Assembly (NCBI RefSeq): GCF_005250615.1
Contig: NZ_SULM01000007.1
Location: 248,001-312,000, forward strand
Length of the DNA stretch: 64,000 nucleotides
DNA from: Pseudomonas rhizoryzae
Lineage (GTDB): Bacteria; Pseudomonadota; Gammaproteobacteria; Pseudomonadales; Pseudomonadaceae
Direction: 5' to 3'
A program made the translations under genes and the position numbers. Positions 34,945-43,215 of this stretch are shown here, piece by piece; the stretch's first letter is position 1; each line of letters opens with the position of its first letter. The notes beneath the pieces are model-generated. The model worked only from the letters and a program-made list of their open reading frames with translations, made no database searches and had not been told where the DNA came from.

Positions 34945-36443
34945 CAGAAACGCTCCAGTTCGGGGTGGGGCAACTGGCCGTGGTGCACGTGCAAGCCGCC
35001 GAATTCGGCGCAGCGGTGCAGGGTCGGCACGTTCTTGCCGGGGTTGAGCAGGCCGGGGGCGTCGAAGGCCGCCTTCACCGCATGGAAGAAGGTCAGCTCG
35101 CCCGGCTGGAACTGGGTGCACATGGCATTGATCTTCTCGCGGCCCACACCGTGTTCGCCGGTGATGGTGCCGCCCACCGCCACGCAGAGGTCGAGGATGC
35201 GCCCACCCAGGGCCTCGGCCTGTTCCAGCTCGCCGGGCCGATTGGCATCGAAGAGAATCAGCGGGTGCAGGTTGCCGTCGCCGGCGTGGAAGACGTTGCC
35301 CACCGCCAGGCCGAATTCCGCCGACAGCGCCTCGATGCCGCGCAGGACCTCGGGCAGGGCGCGACGTGGGATGGTGCCGTCCATGCAGTAGTAGTCGGGC
35401 GACAACCGCCCCACGGCGGGAAAGGCGTTCTTGCGCCCGGCCCAGAATTTCTGCCGCTCGGCCTCGTCGCGGGCCAGGCGGATCTCGGTGGCGCCGGCCG
35501 CGGCCAGCAGGGCGCTGACCCGCTCGATGTCGGCGGCCACGTCGGCCTCCACCCCGTCCAGTTCGCAGAGCAGGATGGCGGCGGCATCCACCGGGTAGCC
35601 GGCGTGGATGAAGTCCTCGGCGGCGCGCAAAGTCAGGTTGTCCATCATCTCCAGGCCACCGGGGATGATGCCGGCGGCGATGATGTCCGCCACCGCCGCG
35701 CCGGCGCGCTCGATGTCGGCGAAGCTGGCCATGACTACCCGGGCGCAGGGCGGCTTGGGCAGGAGTTTGACGGTCACCTCCACCACCACCCCGAGCAGGC
35801 CCTCGGAACCGGTGAACAGCGCCAGCAGGTCGAAGCCGGGGCTATCCAGCGCCGCGCTGCCCAGGGTCAGGCGCTCGCCTTCCAGGGTGACGATCTCCAC
35901 CGCCAGCACGTTGTGCACGGTCAGACCGTATTTCAGGCAGTGCACGCCGCCGGCGTTCTCGGCCACGTTGCCACCGATGGAGCAGGCGATCTGCGACGAG
36001 GGGTCGGGGGCGTAATAGAGGTCGTGGGGCGCGGCGGCCTGGGAGATGGCCAGATTGCGCACTCCGGGCTGCACCCGGGCGCGGCGGCCGTCGGGGTCCA
36101 CCTCGAGAATGCGGTTGAAGCGCGCCATCACCAGCAGTACGCCCTGCTCCAGCGGCAGGGCGCCACCGGACAGCCCGGTACCGGCGCCGCGCGCTACGAG
36201 GGGCACCTTGAGTTCGTGGCAGAGGCGCAGGGTCGCCTGGACCTGCTCCACCGTCTCCGGCAGGACCACCAGCAAGGGGGTGGTGCGGTAGGCCGCCAGG
36301 CCGTCGCATTCGTAGGGTTTGAGGTCTTCCCTGTCGTGCAGCAGACAGTGCTCGGGTAGCTCGGCGCGCAAGCGCTGCAGCAGTTGCGCCTTGTCCGGGC
36401 GGGGCAAGGCGCCGTCGAGACGTTCATCGTAGACCAGGCTCAT
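34944..36443 (-). CDS. glcD: Glycolate oxidase catalytic FAD subunit GlcD
   Basis: 499 residues, the usual GlcD length. It oxidises glycolate (and D-lactate poorly) to glyoxylate. The FAD-binding PCMH domain includes LVARGAGTGLSGGALPLEQG and IACSIGGNVAENAGGVHCLK; the C-terminal oxidase domain has NVFHAGDGNLHPLILFD (conserved His/Asn of the active site) and GGTITGEHGVGREKI. The ATG at 36443 gives the family start MSLVYDERLDG; the frame extends 28 codons upstream through the operator region and is not used. First gene of glcDEFG-glcB and divergent from glcC. Confidence 0.96.
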   Translation of the reverse strand: MSLVYDERLDGALPRPDKAQLLQRLRAELPEHCLLHDREDLKPYECDGLAAYRTTPLLVVLPETVEQVQATLRLCHELKVPLVARGAGTGLSGGALPLEQGVLLVMARFNRILEVDPDGRRARVQPGVRNLAISQAAAPHDLYYAPDPSSQIACSIGGNVAENAGGVHCLKYGLTVHNVLAVEIVTLEGERLTLGSAALDSPGFDLLALFTGSEGLLGVVVEVTVKLLPKPPCARVVMASFADIERAGAAVADIIAAGIIPGGLEMMDNLTLRAAEDFIHAGYPVDAAAILLCELDGVEADVAADIERVSALLAAAGATEIRLARDEAERQKFWAGRKNAFPAVGRLSPDYYCMDGTIPRRALPEVLRGIEALSAEFGLAVGNVFHAGDGNLHPLILFDANRPGELEQAEALGGRILDLCVAVGGTITGEHGVGREKINAMCTQFQPGELTFFHAVKAAFDAPGLLNPGKNVPTLHRCAEFGGLHVHHGQLPHPELERF

Positions 36444-36525
36444 CAGGTAACCGCCATTGTTGTTGTTCTGGCTGAAGAGACCTCGTTGTACCCCGAGACT
36501 TGCCGGCGCGTCCATGGCCCAGACC

Positions 36526-36540
36526 ACTGGTCATACCAGT
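36526..36540. promoter_or_regulatory. GlcC-type operator 1 (glcD side)
   Basis: Perfect 15-bp palindrome ACTGGTCATACCAGT, matching the FadR/GntR-subfamily consensus TnGTnnnACnA. It lies 83 bases upstream of the glcD ATG. The core is repeated identically at 36628. Confidence 0.75.
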
Positions 36541-36627
36541 TTTTGCAGCCTCTTCGACCAAAGGACCAGGCCGTTTCAGCAGGCTTGACGCCGCCTGCAG
36601 CCGATGGCTCACTAGCGTGAACCCTCG

Positions 36628-36638
36628 TGGTCATACCA
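36628..36638. promoter_or_regulatory. GlcC-type operator 2 (glcC side)
   Basis: TGGTCATACCA, the same 11-bp core as operator 1, centred exactly 100 bp away and 13 bases before the glcC ATG. A TTGACG hexamer at 36585-36590 could be the -35 of glcC. Position overlapping the 5' leader suggests autorepression. Confidence 0.7.
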
Positions 36639-36651
36639 GCAGGAAACCAGC

Positions 36652-37419
36652 ATGTCCGCGCCCGTCGCCCGCCTCCCCGTCGCCGAGAACGTCAGCCAGC
36701 AGATCGAACGCCTGGTGGTGGACGGGGTGCTCAAGGTCGGCCAGCCGCTGCCCTCCGAACGCCGCCTGTGCGACAAACTCGGCGTCTCCCGCACCGCCCT
36801 ACGCGAGGGCCTGGGCCTGCTGCGCGCCCGCGGCATCATCGAAACGCGCCACGGCCAGGGCAGCTTCGTCGCCCGGCTGGCGGCGCCGGCGGCGGAGAAT
36901 CCGCTGCTGCACCTGTTCAGCAGCCAGCCACGCACCCTCTATGACCTGCTGGAGGTGCGCGCCCTGCTGGAAGGCGAAGCGGCGCGCCTGGCCGCGCTGC
37001 GCGCCACCACCGCCGACCTGGTGCTGATCGGCCGGCGCTATGAGGAGCTCTGCGCCGCCGCCCAGGACCTCGCCACTCTGTCCGCCGAAGCCCACGCCCG
37101 CCTCGACCACGCCTTCCACCTGGCGATCAGCGAGGCCTCGCACAACCCGGTGCTGGTGCACACCCTGCAATCACTCAACGAGCTCTTGCTGGGTTCGGTG
37201 TTCGCCTGCATCGCCAACCTCTATCACCGCCCGCCGCAGCGCCAGGAGATCGATGCCCAGCACGCCCGCCTCTATGCGGCGGTGAGCCAGCGCCTGCCCG
37301 ACGAGGCCCATGCCGCCGCGCGCGAGCACATCCACAGCGTGAGAGACAGCCTGCGCGAGATCGAGCAGGAAGAGCAGCGCCTGGTGCGGGCGACCATGCG
37401 TCTGGAGGGTTGGACCTGA
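36652..37419 (+). CDS. glcC: GlcC-like FadR/GntR-family regulator of glycolate genes
   Basis: 255 residues. The N-terminal winged helix spans about residues 10-73 (PLPSERRLCDKLGVSRTALR, then GIIETRHGQGSFV); the C-terminal FCD ligand domain carries the metal-site pattern in RLDHAFHLAISEASHNPVLV. This is the GlcC type, which activates glc genes with glycolate or acetate as effector in E. coli. AGGAAACCAGC before the ATG sets the start. Its divergence from glcD and the two operator-like palindromes between them support the assignment. Confidence 0.92.
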   Translation: MSAPVARLPVAENVSQQIERLVVDGVLKVGQPLPSERRLCDKLGVSRTALREGLGLLRARGIIETRHGQGSFVARLAAPAAENPLLHLFSSQPRTLYDLLEVRALLEGEAARLAALRATTADLVLIGRRYEELCAAAQDLATLSAEAHARLDHAFHLAISEASHNPVLVHTLQSLNELLLGSVFACIANLYHRPPQRQEIDAQHARLYAAVSQRLPDEAHAAAREHIHSVRDSLREIEQEEQRLVRATMRLEGWT

Positions 37420-37555
37420 TCGCCGCCCGGAGCCCCTGCCAGAGGGCCTGCCACATCCCAGGTACGACCACCCGACCATCCGTCGGGCGCAATATCTTGC
37501 AACTGCCCTGCCCCGCCCCCATGCTTAGGCGACCTTTTTCCAGCTCTCGGCCCTA

Positions 37556-38920
37556 ATGGACCCTTCCACTAGTCTTTCCTCGACGTTGTTCGCCGATCTC
37601 GGCCTCGTGTTCTTCGCTTTTTTCCTCGTGCTGCTCAACGGCTTCTTCGTTGCCGCCGAGTTCGCCATGGTCAAACTGCGCGCCACCCGCGTGGAGGCCA
37701 TCGCCAAGAAGCACGGCTGGCGCGGGCGCATCCTCAAGAAGGTGCACCACCAGCTGGACGCCTACCTCTCCGCCTGCCAGCTCGGCATCACCCTGGCCTC
37801 CCTGGGCCTGGGCTGGGTCGGTGAGCCGGCCTTCGCCGAGCTGCTGCAGCCGTTGCTGGCCGCCGCCGGGGTCGAAAGCGCCGAGGTGATCCACGGCATC
37901 GCCTTCTTCACCGCCTTCTTCATCATCTCCTACCTGCACATCGTGGTCGGCGAGCTGGCGCCCAAGTCCTGGGCCATCCGCAAGCCCGACCTGCTGTCGC
38001 TGTGGACGGCGGTGCCGCTGTATCTCTTCTACTGGCTGATGTACCCGGCCATCTGGCTGCTCAACGCCAGCGCCAACGGCATCCTGCGCATCGCCGGCCA
38101 GGGCGAGCCGGGCGCGCACCACGAGCATCACTACAGCCGCGACGAACTCAAGCTGATCCTGCACTCCAACCGTGCCACCGACCCGGACAGCCGGGTGTTG
38201 GCCTCGGCCGTGGAACTCGGCGAGCTGGAGGTGGTGGACTGGGCCAACTCCCGTGAAGACCTCATCTACCTGGACAGCAAGGCCAGCCTGGACGAGATCC
38301 TCACCCAGATTCGCCGCTCCAAGTACAGCCGCTACCCGGTCTACGACGAAGAGAGCGAGACCTTCACCGGGGTGCTGCACATCAAGGATCTGCTTCTGGC
38401 CATCGCCGGCCTGGACAGCGAAGCCGCCTCCTTCGACCTCGACGATCTGGTGCATCCGCTGGAGCGGGTGACCAAGCACATGCCGCTATCCGAGCTGCTG
38501 GAGCAATTCCGCCGCGGCGGGGCGCACTTCGTGCTGGTGGAGGAAGCCGACCACAAGGTCATCGGCTTCCTGACCATGGAGGACGTGCTCGAGGTGCTGG
38601 TGGGCGATATCCAGGACGAACACCGCAAGACCGAGCGTGGCGTGGTCGCCTACCAGCCGGGCAAGCTGCTGGTGCGCGGCGATACCCCGCTGTTCAAGGT
38701 CGAGCGGCTACTCGGCATCGACCTGGACCACGTCGAGGCCGAGACCCTCGCTGGCCTGATCTACGACAGCCTGAAGCGCGTCCCCGAAGAGGAGACGGTG
38801 CTGGAAGCCGAGGGCCTGCGCATCATCGTCAAGAAGATGAAGGGCCCCAAGATCGTGCTGGCCAAGGTCATCAAGCTGGACCCCCAGGACAAGCGCCGAC
38901 GCCAGCCGGAGCAACGCTGA
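37556..38920 (+). CDS. CNNM/CBS-domain membrane protein (hemolysin C/CorC-like)
   Basis: 454-residue protein of the CNNM-CBS family, linked to magnesium or cobalt efflux. The N-terminal CNNM domain has about four membrane segments, beginning LGLVFFAFFLVLLNGFFVAA with the family EFAMVKLRATR; LSACQLGITLASLGLGWVGE and FIISYLHIVVGELAPKSWAI follow. A paired CBS domain (about 215-345; YLDSKASLDEILTQIRRSKY and GFLTMEDVLEVLVGDIQDE) binds nucleotides, and a CorC_HlyC domain ends the protein. The start codon has no strong ribosome-binding site but is the first ATG. The old hemolysin name is historical. Confidence 0.9.
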   Translation: MDPSTSLSSTLFADLGLVFFAFFLVLLNGFFVAAEFAMVKLRATRVEAIAKKHGWRGRILKKVHHQLDAYLSACQLGITLASLGLGWVGEPAFAELLQPLLAAAGVESAEVIHGIAFFTAFFIISYLHIVVGELAPKSWAIRKPDLLSLWTAVPLYLFYWLMYPAIWLLNASANGILRIAGQGEPGAHHEHHYSRDELKLILHSNRATDPDSRVLASAVELGELEVVDWANSREDLIYLDSKASLDEILTQIRRSKYSRYPVYDEESETFTGVLHIKDLLLAIAGLDSEAASFDLDDLVHPLERVTKHMPLSELLEQFRRGGAHFVLVEEADHKVIGFLTMEDVLEVLVGDIQDEHRKTERGVVAYQPGKLLVRGDTPLFKVERLLGIDLDHVEAETLAGLIYDSLKRVPEEETVLEAEGLRIIVKKMKGPKIVLAKVIKLDPQDKRRRQPEQR

Positions 38921-38942
38921 CGGCGCCGGGCATGCAGTGCTT

Positions 38943-39082
38943 AAGCCTGTTCAAAGTCTTGCGAGCTAGAGCCAAGCAAGGCGAAAACGCCTGAGGAAGC
39001 GGAGTTTACATAAGGTAAATGAGCATTCCGAAGGTGTTTTCAACGCCGTTTGGCCGACGCGCAGCAGACTTTGAGCAGGCTT
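38943..39082. repeat. MITE-like inverted-repeat element, copy D (140 bp)
   Basis: Left end AAGCCTGTTCAAAGTCT (38943-38959) and right end AGACTTTGAGCAGGCTT (39066-39082) are inverted repeats with one mismatch in 17. The interior matches copy B closely (TTGCGAGCTAGAGCCAAGC, CTGAGGAAGCGGAGTTTACA, GGTAAATGAGCATTCCGAAG, CAACGCCGTTTGGCCGACGC). It begins 23 bases after the CNNM stop and ends one base before the stop codon of the diguanylate cyclase gene (TGA at 39085-39083 on the minus strand). Confidence 0.8.
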
Positions 39083-40984
39083 TCAGCGCCGGCTGCTCCA
39101 CAGCTCGGGCAAACCATCGCTCAGGCAGACGCGATTGCGCCCGCTGCGCTTGGCCGTGTAGAGCGCCCGGTCGGCATCCTCCAGCAAGCCCAGGCCGTGA
39201 TCGAGATTGCTCGGCACGGCTACCGCGACGCCGATACTGACCGAGGGACGCAGCACCCCGTACTCGCTGCGCAACTCCACCGCCGCCACATCCTGCCGAA
39301 TACGCTCCGCCACCCCGTAAGCCGACAACGGATCGCTACCCGGCAAGGCGATGACGAATTCTTCGCCGCCATGACGCGCCGCCGCCTCCCCCGCCCGCTG
39401 GGTATGCTGGCGCAGCACCTCGGCCACGCATCTCAGGCATTCGTCGCCCAGGGTATGGCCATGGGTGTCGTTGACCGCCTTGAAGTGGTCGATGTCCACC
39501 AGCAGTACCGCCAGCGGCGCCTCAGAGCGGATGGCCCGGCGAATCTCCTGCTGGAAGACCCGTTCGAAATGCCGGCGATTGCTGAGTCCGGTCAGCGGGT
39601 CGGTCTGGCTTTGGTGCAGCAGCTCCCGGTTCAGGCGCTCCAGGGCGGCCTTGGCCTGTTGCAACTCCACGGTGCGCAGGGCCACCCGCAACTCCAACTC
39701 GACGAACGAAGCCTCGCGCTCGCGCGCCAGCGCCGCGGAGGCTTCCAGCGCCTGGCGCTGCGCCTCGATCCGCTCGCGGCGTTGCAGGCTGAGCCCCTCG
39801 GTGAGTCCCAGCGAGAGCATCACGAAGCCCAGGGCGAAGCCGATCAGTTGGCCGTGGTGCGCCATGCCTGCCGCCGCCAGTACTCCGGTCAGCGCCAGCA
39901 ATTGCGCCAGGCTACCCAGCAACAGCAATCCCCAGGCGGCGCTGAACCACAGCGCCATGCGGCTGCCGCGTAGCGCCAGGTGCGTGGTGCTGCCGAGCAG
40001 GATCAGGCAACTCAGCGCCATCATGCCGAGCAAGCCCTGGAAGCTCAGCAGACTCGGCCAGCCCAGGGCGATGACCAGGCCCAGCGACCAGTAACCGATC
40101 AGCAGGCGGTTACCGATATCGATCCAGCGTTCGCTGCGATAGAGACTCAGCAGATAACGGACGAACAGGCCGGCGCTCAGGAAGCACAGGGCGGCAAAGG
40201 CCAGATGGGCGCGCAGGGCGAAGGCCGGGCTATCCGGCCAGAGCAGCCAGGCGCCGTAGCCGGTGGTCACCGCCTGGTAGCCGATGACACTGAGCAGATA
40301 GAGGGCATACCAGCCAAAGCCCGAGCGGCGCCCGAAGCTCCACAGCGTGAGGGTCAGCAGCAGGATGGTGAACAGGCAGCCGAAGAAGCCACCGATCAGC
40401 CAGGCATCCCGCTGCGCCTCGGTCAGGTAGGCGGCGGGCGTCACCAGGCGCAGCGGCAGCACGAAGGTTTCCCGCGAATCCAACCGCAGGTAGACCTCCT
40501 CCACGGCGCCAGCGGTGGGCGCCAGGGCGAACATCGCCTGGCGCCCTGGCAGCGCGCGCTCGCCGGCCGGCAGGGCGAGGCCGCTCTGCTGCGGCGCGCT
40601 CCAGAGACCGGCGGCGCTGCGGGTACGCAACTCGAGACGATCCAGTACCGGCCAACTGGGAATCAACCACCAGGCCCGGTCATCGCGATTCTGCACGCGA
40701 AAGCGCAGCCAGAGTCCTTGACGGCCATCGTAGAGCAGGGTTTCGAGCAGCCCGGGCGTATGCCAGCCCTGCGCCGAGTCGCTCGGCCGGGCGGCCGCTT
40801 CGGCGAAGCTCAGGCTGGCCGGGGCCTTGAGGATCTCCAGCACGGCGCGTGGATCGTACGAGCGCGACGGATCGTCGAGCATCAGTACCTGGGCGCCACA
40901 GGGGCTGGCGACGAGCAGGGCCAACCACAAGAGACCGCTGCGCCCGCAGGCACAGAGGACGGCTAAGAATCCATTCATGGGCAT
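39083..40984 (-). CDS. 7TM-DISM diguanylate cyclase
   Basis: Membrane receptor with cyclic-di-GMP synthase output, about 633 residues. A signal peptide (LLWLALLVASPCGAQ) precedes a periplasmic 7TMR-DISMED2-type beta domain (about residues 35-190), then seven membrane helices (WLIGGFFGCLFTILLLTLTL to IGFALGFVMLSLGL), a coiled coil, and a GGDEF domain with TDPLTGLSNRRHFERVFQQE and active-site GGEEF in ARHGGEEFVIALPG. The inhibitory I-site is RAGE, not RxxD, so product inhibition may be weak. The start is uncertain: ATG 40984 or 40978 fits the signal peptide; earlier in-frame starts look poor. Confidence 0.9.
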   Translation of the reverse strand: MPMNGFLAVLCACGRSGLLWLALLVASPCGAQVLMLDDPSRSYDPRAVLEILKAPASLSFAEAAARPSDSAQGWHTPGLLETLLYDGRQGLWLRFRVQNRDDRAWWLIPSWPVLDRLELRTRSAAGLWSAPQQSGLALPAGERALPGRQAMFALAPTAGAVEEVYLRLDSRETFVLPLRLVTPAAYLTEAQRDAWLIGGFFGCLFTILLLTLTLWSFGRRSGFGWYALYLLSVIGYQAVTTGYGAWLLWPDSPAFALRAHLAFAALCFLSAGLFVRYLLSLYRSERWIDIGNRLLIGYWSLGLVIALGWPSLLSFQGLLGMMALSCLILLGSTTHLALRGSRMALWFSAAWGLLLLGSLAQLLALTGVLAAAGMAHHGQLIGFALGFVMLSLGLTEGLSLQRRERIEAQRQALEASAALAREREASFVELELRVALRTVELQQAKAALERLNRELLHQSQTDPLTGLSNRRHFERVFQQEIRRAIRSEAPLAVLLVDIDHFKAVNDTHGHTLGDECLRCVAEVLRQHTQRAGEAAARHGGEEFVIALPGSDPLSAYGVAERIRQDVAAVELRSEYGVLRPSVSIGVAVAVPSNLDHGLGLLEDADRALYTAKRSGRNRVCLSDGLPELWSSRR

Positions 40985-41168
40985 CGTCCACAGCTGATAC
41001 GGCGGGAAAACAGCGGGTGATACAGCAGGGGCCAGGGCCAGAAAAAACAGGTGATAGCATAACGCCACCCACCTCATTGCTGGCAATGAATTTCTGACCA
41101 GAACGACGCTTTCAGTCCCAGATTAGAGCCTGAGCGGATAAAAGGACAAAAATTATCCGCAAGAAGAC

Positions 41169-42053
41169 CTAGCGGTCGCCCAATGCCATATTGGGTAGCG
41201 CCGCCAAAGGTCGGACGAAACGGAAGGGAATGGAGACCAAGTCGCCACCTTCATGGGCCTGCACCACGAAGTGCAGGTGCGGTCCGGTGCTGCGCCCGGT
41301 ATTGCCCGATTCCGCCAGCAGCGTACCCACCTCGACCCGCTCACCGGTGCGTACCTTGACCGAACCCCGGCGCAGGTGCAGATAGGCGCTCTGGCTGCCG
41401 TCCTCGTGGGCGATGCGCACGAAGTTGCCGGACGGATTGGGACCATGACCGAATTGCCCGTTCTCCACATCGATTACCGTGCCGGCGCGGGCAGCGGCAA
41501 TGGGCGTGCCCTCGGGCATGGCGATGTCCACCGCATAGCGCCCCTTGGGCGTGTTGTGGCTGAAATCGCCGCCGGCGCCTTGGGTCACGTAGTAGACGCC
41601 CTGGCGCCAGGGCCAGGCATAACCGTAGCCGATGCCGCCACCCGCCGCGCCCAGCGCGGTTTCAGCCCCCGCCGGCAAGGTCCCGACCGGGAGCTGCGGG
41701 CTGTAGCTGAACGCCTGGTCGAAGTGCATGGGAAAGCCCTGCTGCCGCTTGCGGATCACCGCCAGCTGCACCGTGGAACGCGGCTCCACCACCTGGCGGA
41801 TCGGCCGCTCGGCGCCGGCCACGTTGACGGTTCGCTGCAGGCGCAGCTCCACGCGCACCGGGACATCGAAATCGTTGCGTACCTCGAAGATGCGGCCTTC
41901 ACTGGCCGTGCGCACCTTGAGCTTGACCTGCCCTTTGCGGGCAGTGCTCTTGGCGGCCTTGGTGAGGGTAGCGCTCTCGGCGGCCTGGGTGGCGACGGGC
42001 GCAGCCAGGGCGAGGGTCAGGCAGGTGATCAGGGCGGTCAGGTGTCGGTCCAT
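41169..42053 (-). CDS. Periplasmic M23-family (LytM) peptidase, paralogue 1
   Basis: 294-residue predicted peptidoglycan endopeptidase. Signal peptide MDRHLTALITCLTLALAAPV ending ATQA. Residues about 50-115 form a beta domain (IFEVRNDFDVPVRVELRLQR). The C-terminal M23 domain has the zinc motifs: His and Asp in SHNTPKGRYAVDIAMPEGTP and the HxH in STGPHLHFVV. Zinc ligands appear intact, so it should be active. The start was set at the Met before the signal peptide; the frame runs 33 codons further upstream. A paralogue with the same layout lies at 43216, on the other side of an AraC regulator. Confidence 0.87.
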   Translation of the reverse strand: MDRHLTALITCLTLALAAPVATQAAESATLTKAAKSTARKGQVKLKVRTASEGRIFEVRNDFDVPVRVELRLQRTVNVAGAERPIRQVVEPRSTVQLAVIRKRQQGFPMHFDQAFSYSPQLPVGTLPAGAETALGAAGGGIGYGYAWPWRQGVYYVTQGAGGDFSHNTPKGRYAVDIAMPEGTPIAAARAGTVIDVENGQFGHGPNPSGNFVRIAHEDGSQSAYLHLRRGSVKVRTGERVEVGTLLAESGNTGRSTGPHLHFVVQAHEGGDLVSIPFRFVRPLAALPNMALGDR

Positions 42054-42401
42054 GGCATAGGGCCACCATGATGGGCAAGGACCGAACCTAACAAAGCCCC
42101 GGCTGGGCGGCGATGAGCAAAGCGCGGCTTTGTGAAGCCGCTGGCAAAGCATCGTCCCGAATAAAAAAGCGTGGTACTAAATCCCTGTGCCACGCTGCCA
42201 CCGATCGGACGGTAGTTCAAATGCAATACCGGCTCTGCAGGCTTGGCAGCCAAGCGGCAGAGGTCTATGCGACACTCTTGCGAGAGACAGGTCTGCGACG
42301 TGCGCGAAGCCGTTCTCTCGAGCGTACGCGATGCTCCGGCCATAGTGCTGCAGGTTAGGCCCTTGCGCCTCGTCGATGCCCAACCGAAACGGACAGCCGT
42401 T
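42054..42401. other. Divergent intergenic region between the M23 peptidase and AraC genes
   Basis: About 350 bases with two hairpins: GCGGCTT-TGTG-AAGCCGC (42124-42141) and GCGTGG...CCACGC near 42169-42195. AATAAAAAAGCGTGGTACTAAA is the AT-rich spot most likely to hold a promoter. No gene seen; the AraC frame extends into it but without a ribosome-binding site. Confidence 0.45.
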
Positions 42402-43205
42402 ATGCAGGAACAGACAATCGACCGGTACCGCAACCCGGTAGCGGGTCCGCCCGCCGCGTCAGCGTCCACCCCGCTGGTGTCCGCGCTCAATACCTTCGCC
42501 CATGGCCAGGTCTGGCCGCCGCATGCCCACGCTCAGGCGCACCTGATGTACACCGTCAACGGCGTGCTGGAGGTCATCACCCAGGAAGGCGCCTGGTTCG
42601 TCCCGCCCAAGCAGGCGATCTGGATTCCGCCGGGGGTCGAGCATCAGGGGCGCGCCAACGGTGAAGCCACCTTGCAGGTGGTGATGATCGAACTGCCACG
42701 CGGCCTGCCGTCACCGCAGTCGGCCACCCGCATGGTGCTCATCTCGCCGCTGCTGCGTGAATTGCTGCGCTGCCTGCGCCGGGGCAACCATGCCTATGGC
42801 GAGGCGGAGCTGGGCAGCCATGTCCGCGCCCTGATGCTCGCGGAGCTGGTCTTCCACGAGGAGAGCGCGCTGCACCTGCCGGCGCTGGCCGACCGTCGAC
42901 TGCGCACCATCCAGACCAGCTTGCATGCCGATCCCGCCGACGACACGGCCCTGGCGACCTGGGCGCAGCAATTGCACCTCTGCTCGCGCAGCCTGGCCCG
43001 GCTGTTTCTCAAGGAAACCGGCACCAGCTTCTCCACCTGGCGCCAGCACACCCGGCTGATGCTGGCGCTGCCACGCCTGGCCGCCGGCGAGCCGGTGATG
43101 CGGGTGGCCCTGGATCTGGGCTACGCCTCGCCCTCGGCCTTCACCCGGATGTTCCGCCGGGTGCTGGGGGTGTCACCCAGCGAGTACCTCGACGCCCAGG
43201 GCTGA
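42402..43205 (+). CDS. AraC-family transcriptional regulator with cupin sensor
   Basis: 267 residues. The N-terminal cupin (PPHAHAQAHLMYTVNGVLEV, FVPPKQAIWIPPGVEHQGRA) is the ligand domain; the C-terminal about 100 residues carry the two AraC helix-turn-helix motifs (DTALATWAQQLHLCSRSLAR and VALDLGYASPSAFTRMFRRV, ending GVSPSEYL). The chosen start MQEQTIDRYR gives the usual AraC/cupin length; the frame is open 53 codons further upstream. It sits between two M23 peptidase paralogues on the opposite strand, so it might control them, but it may act elsewhere. Confidence 0.87.
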   Translation: MQEQTIDRYRNPVAGPPAASASTPLVSALNTFAHGQVWPPHAHAQAHLMYTVNGVLEVITQEGAWFVPPKQAIWIPPGVEHQGRANGEATLQVVMIELPRGLPSPQSATRMVLISPLLRELLRCLRRGNHAYGEAELGSHVRALMLAELVFHEESALHLPALADRRLRTIQTSLHADPADDTALATWAQQLHLCSRSLARLFLKETGTSFSTWRQHTRLMLALPRLAAGEPVMRVALDLGYASPSAFTRMFRRVLGVSPSEYLDAQG

Positions 43206-43215
43206 GGCCAGGCGC

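Noticed and set aside
37501-37555. C-rich tract before the CNNM gene as a riboswitch (Mg-type) leader
   Set aside because: Only about 135 bases separate it from glcC and no conserved pairing pattern could be recognised.
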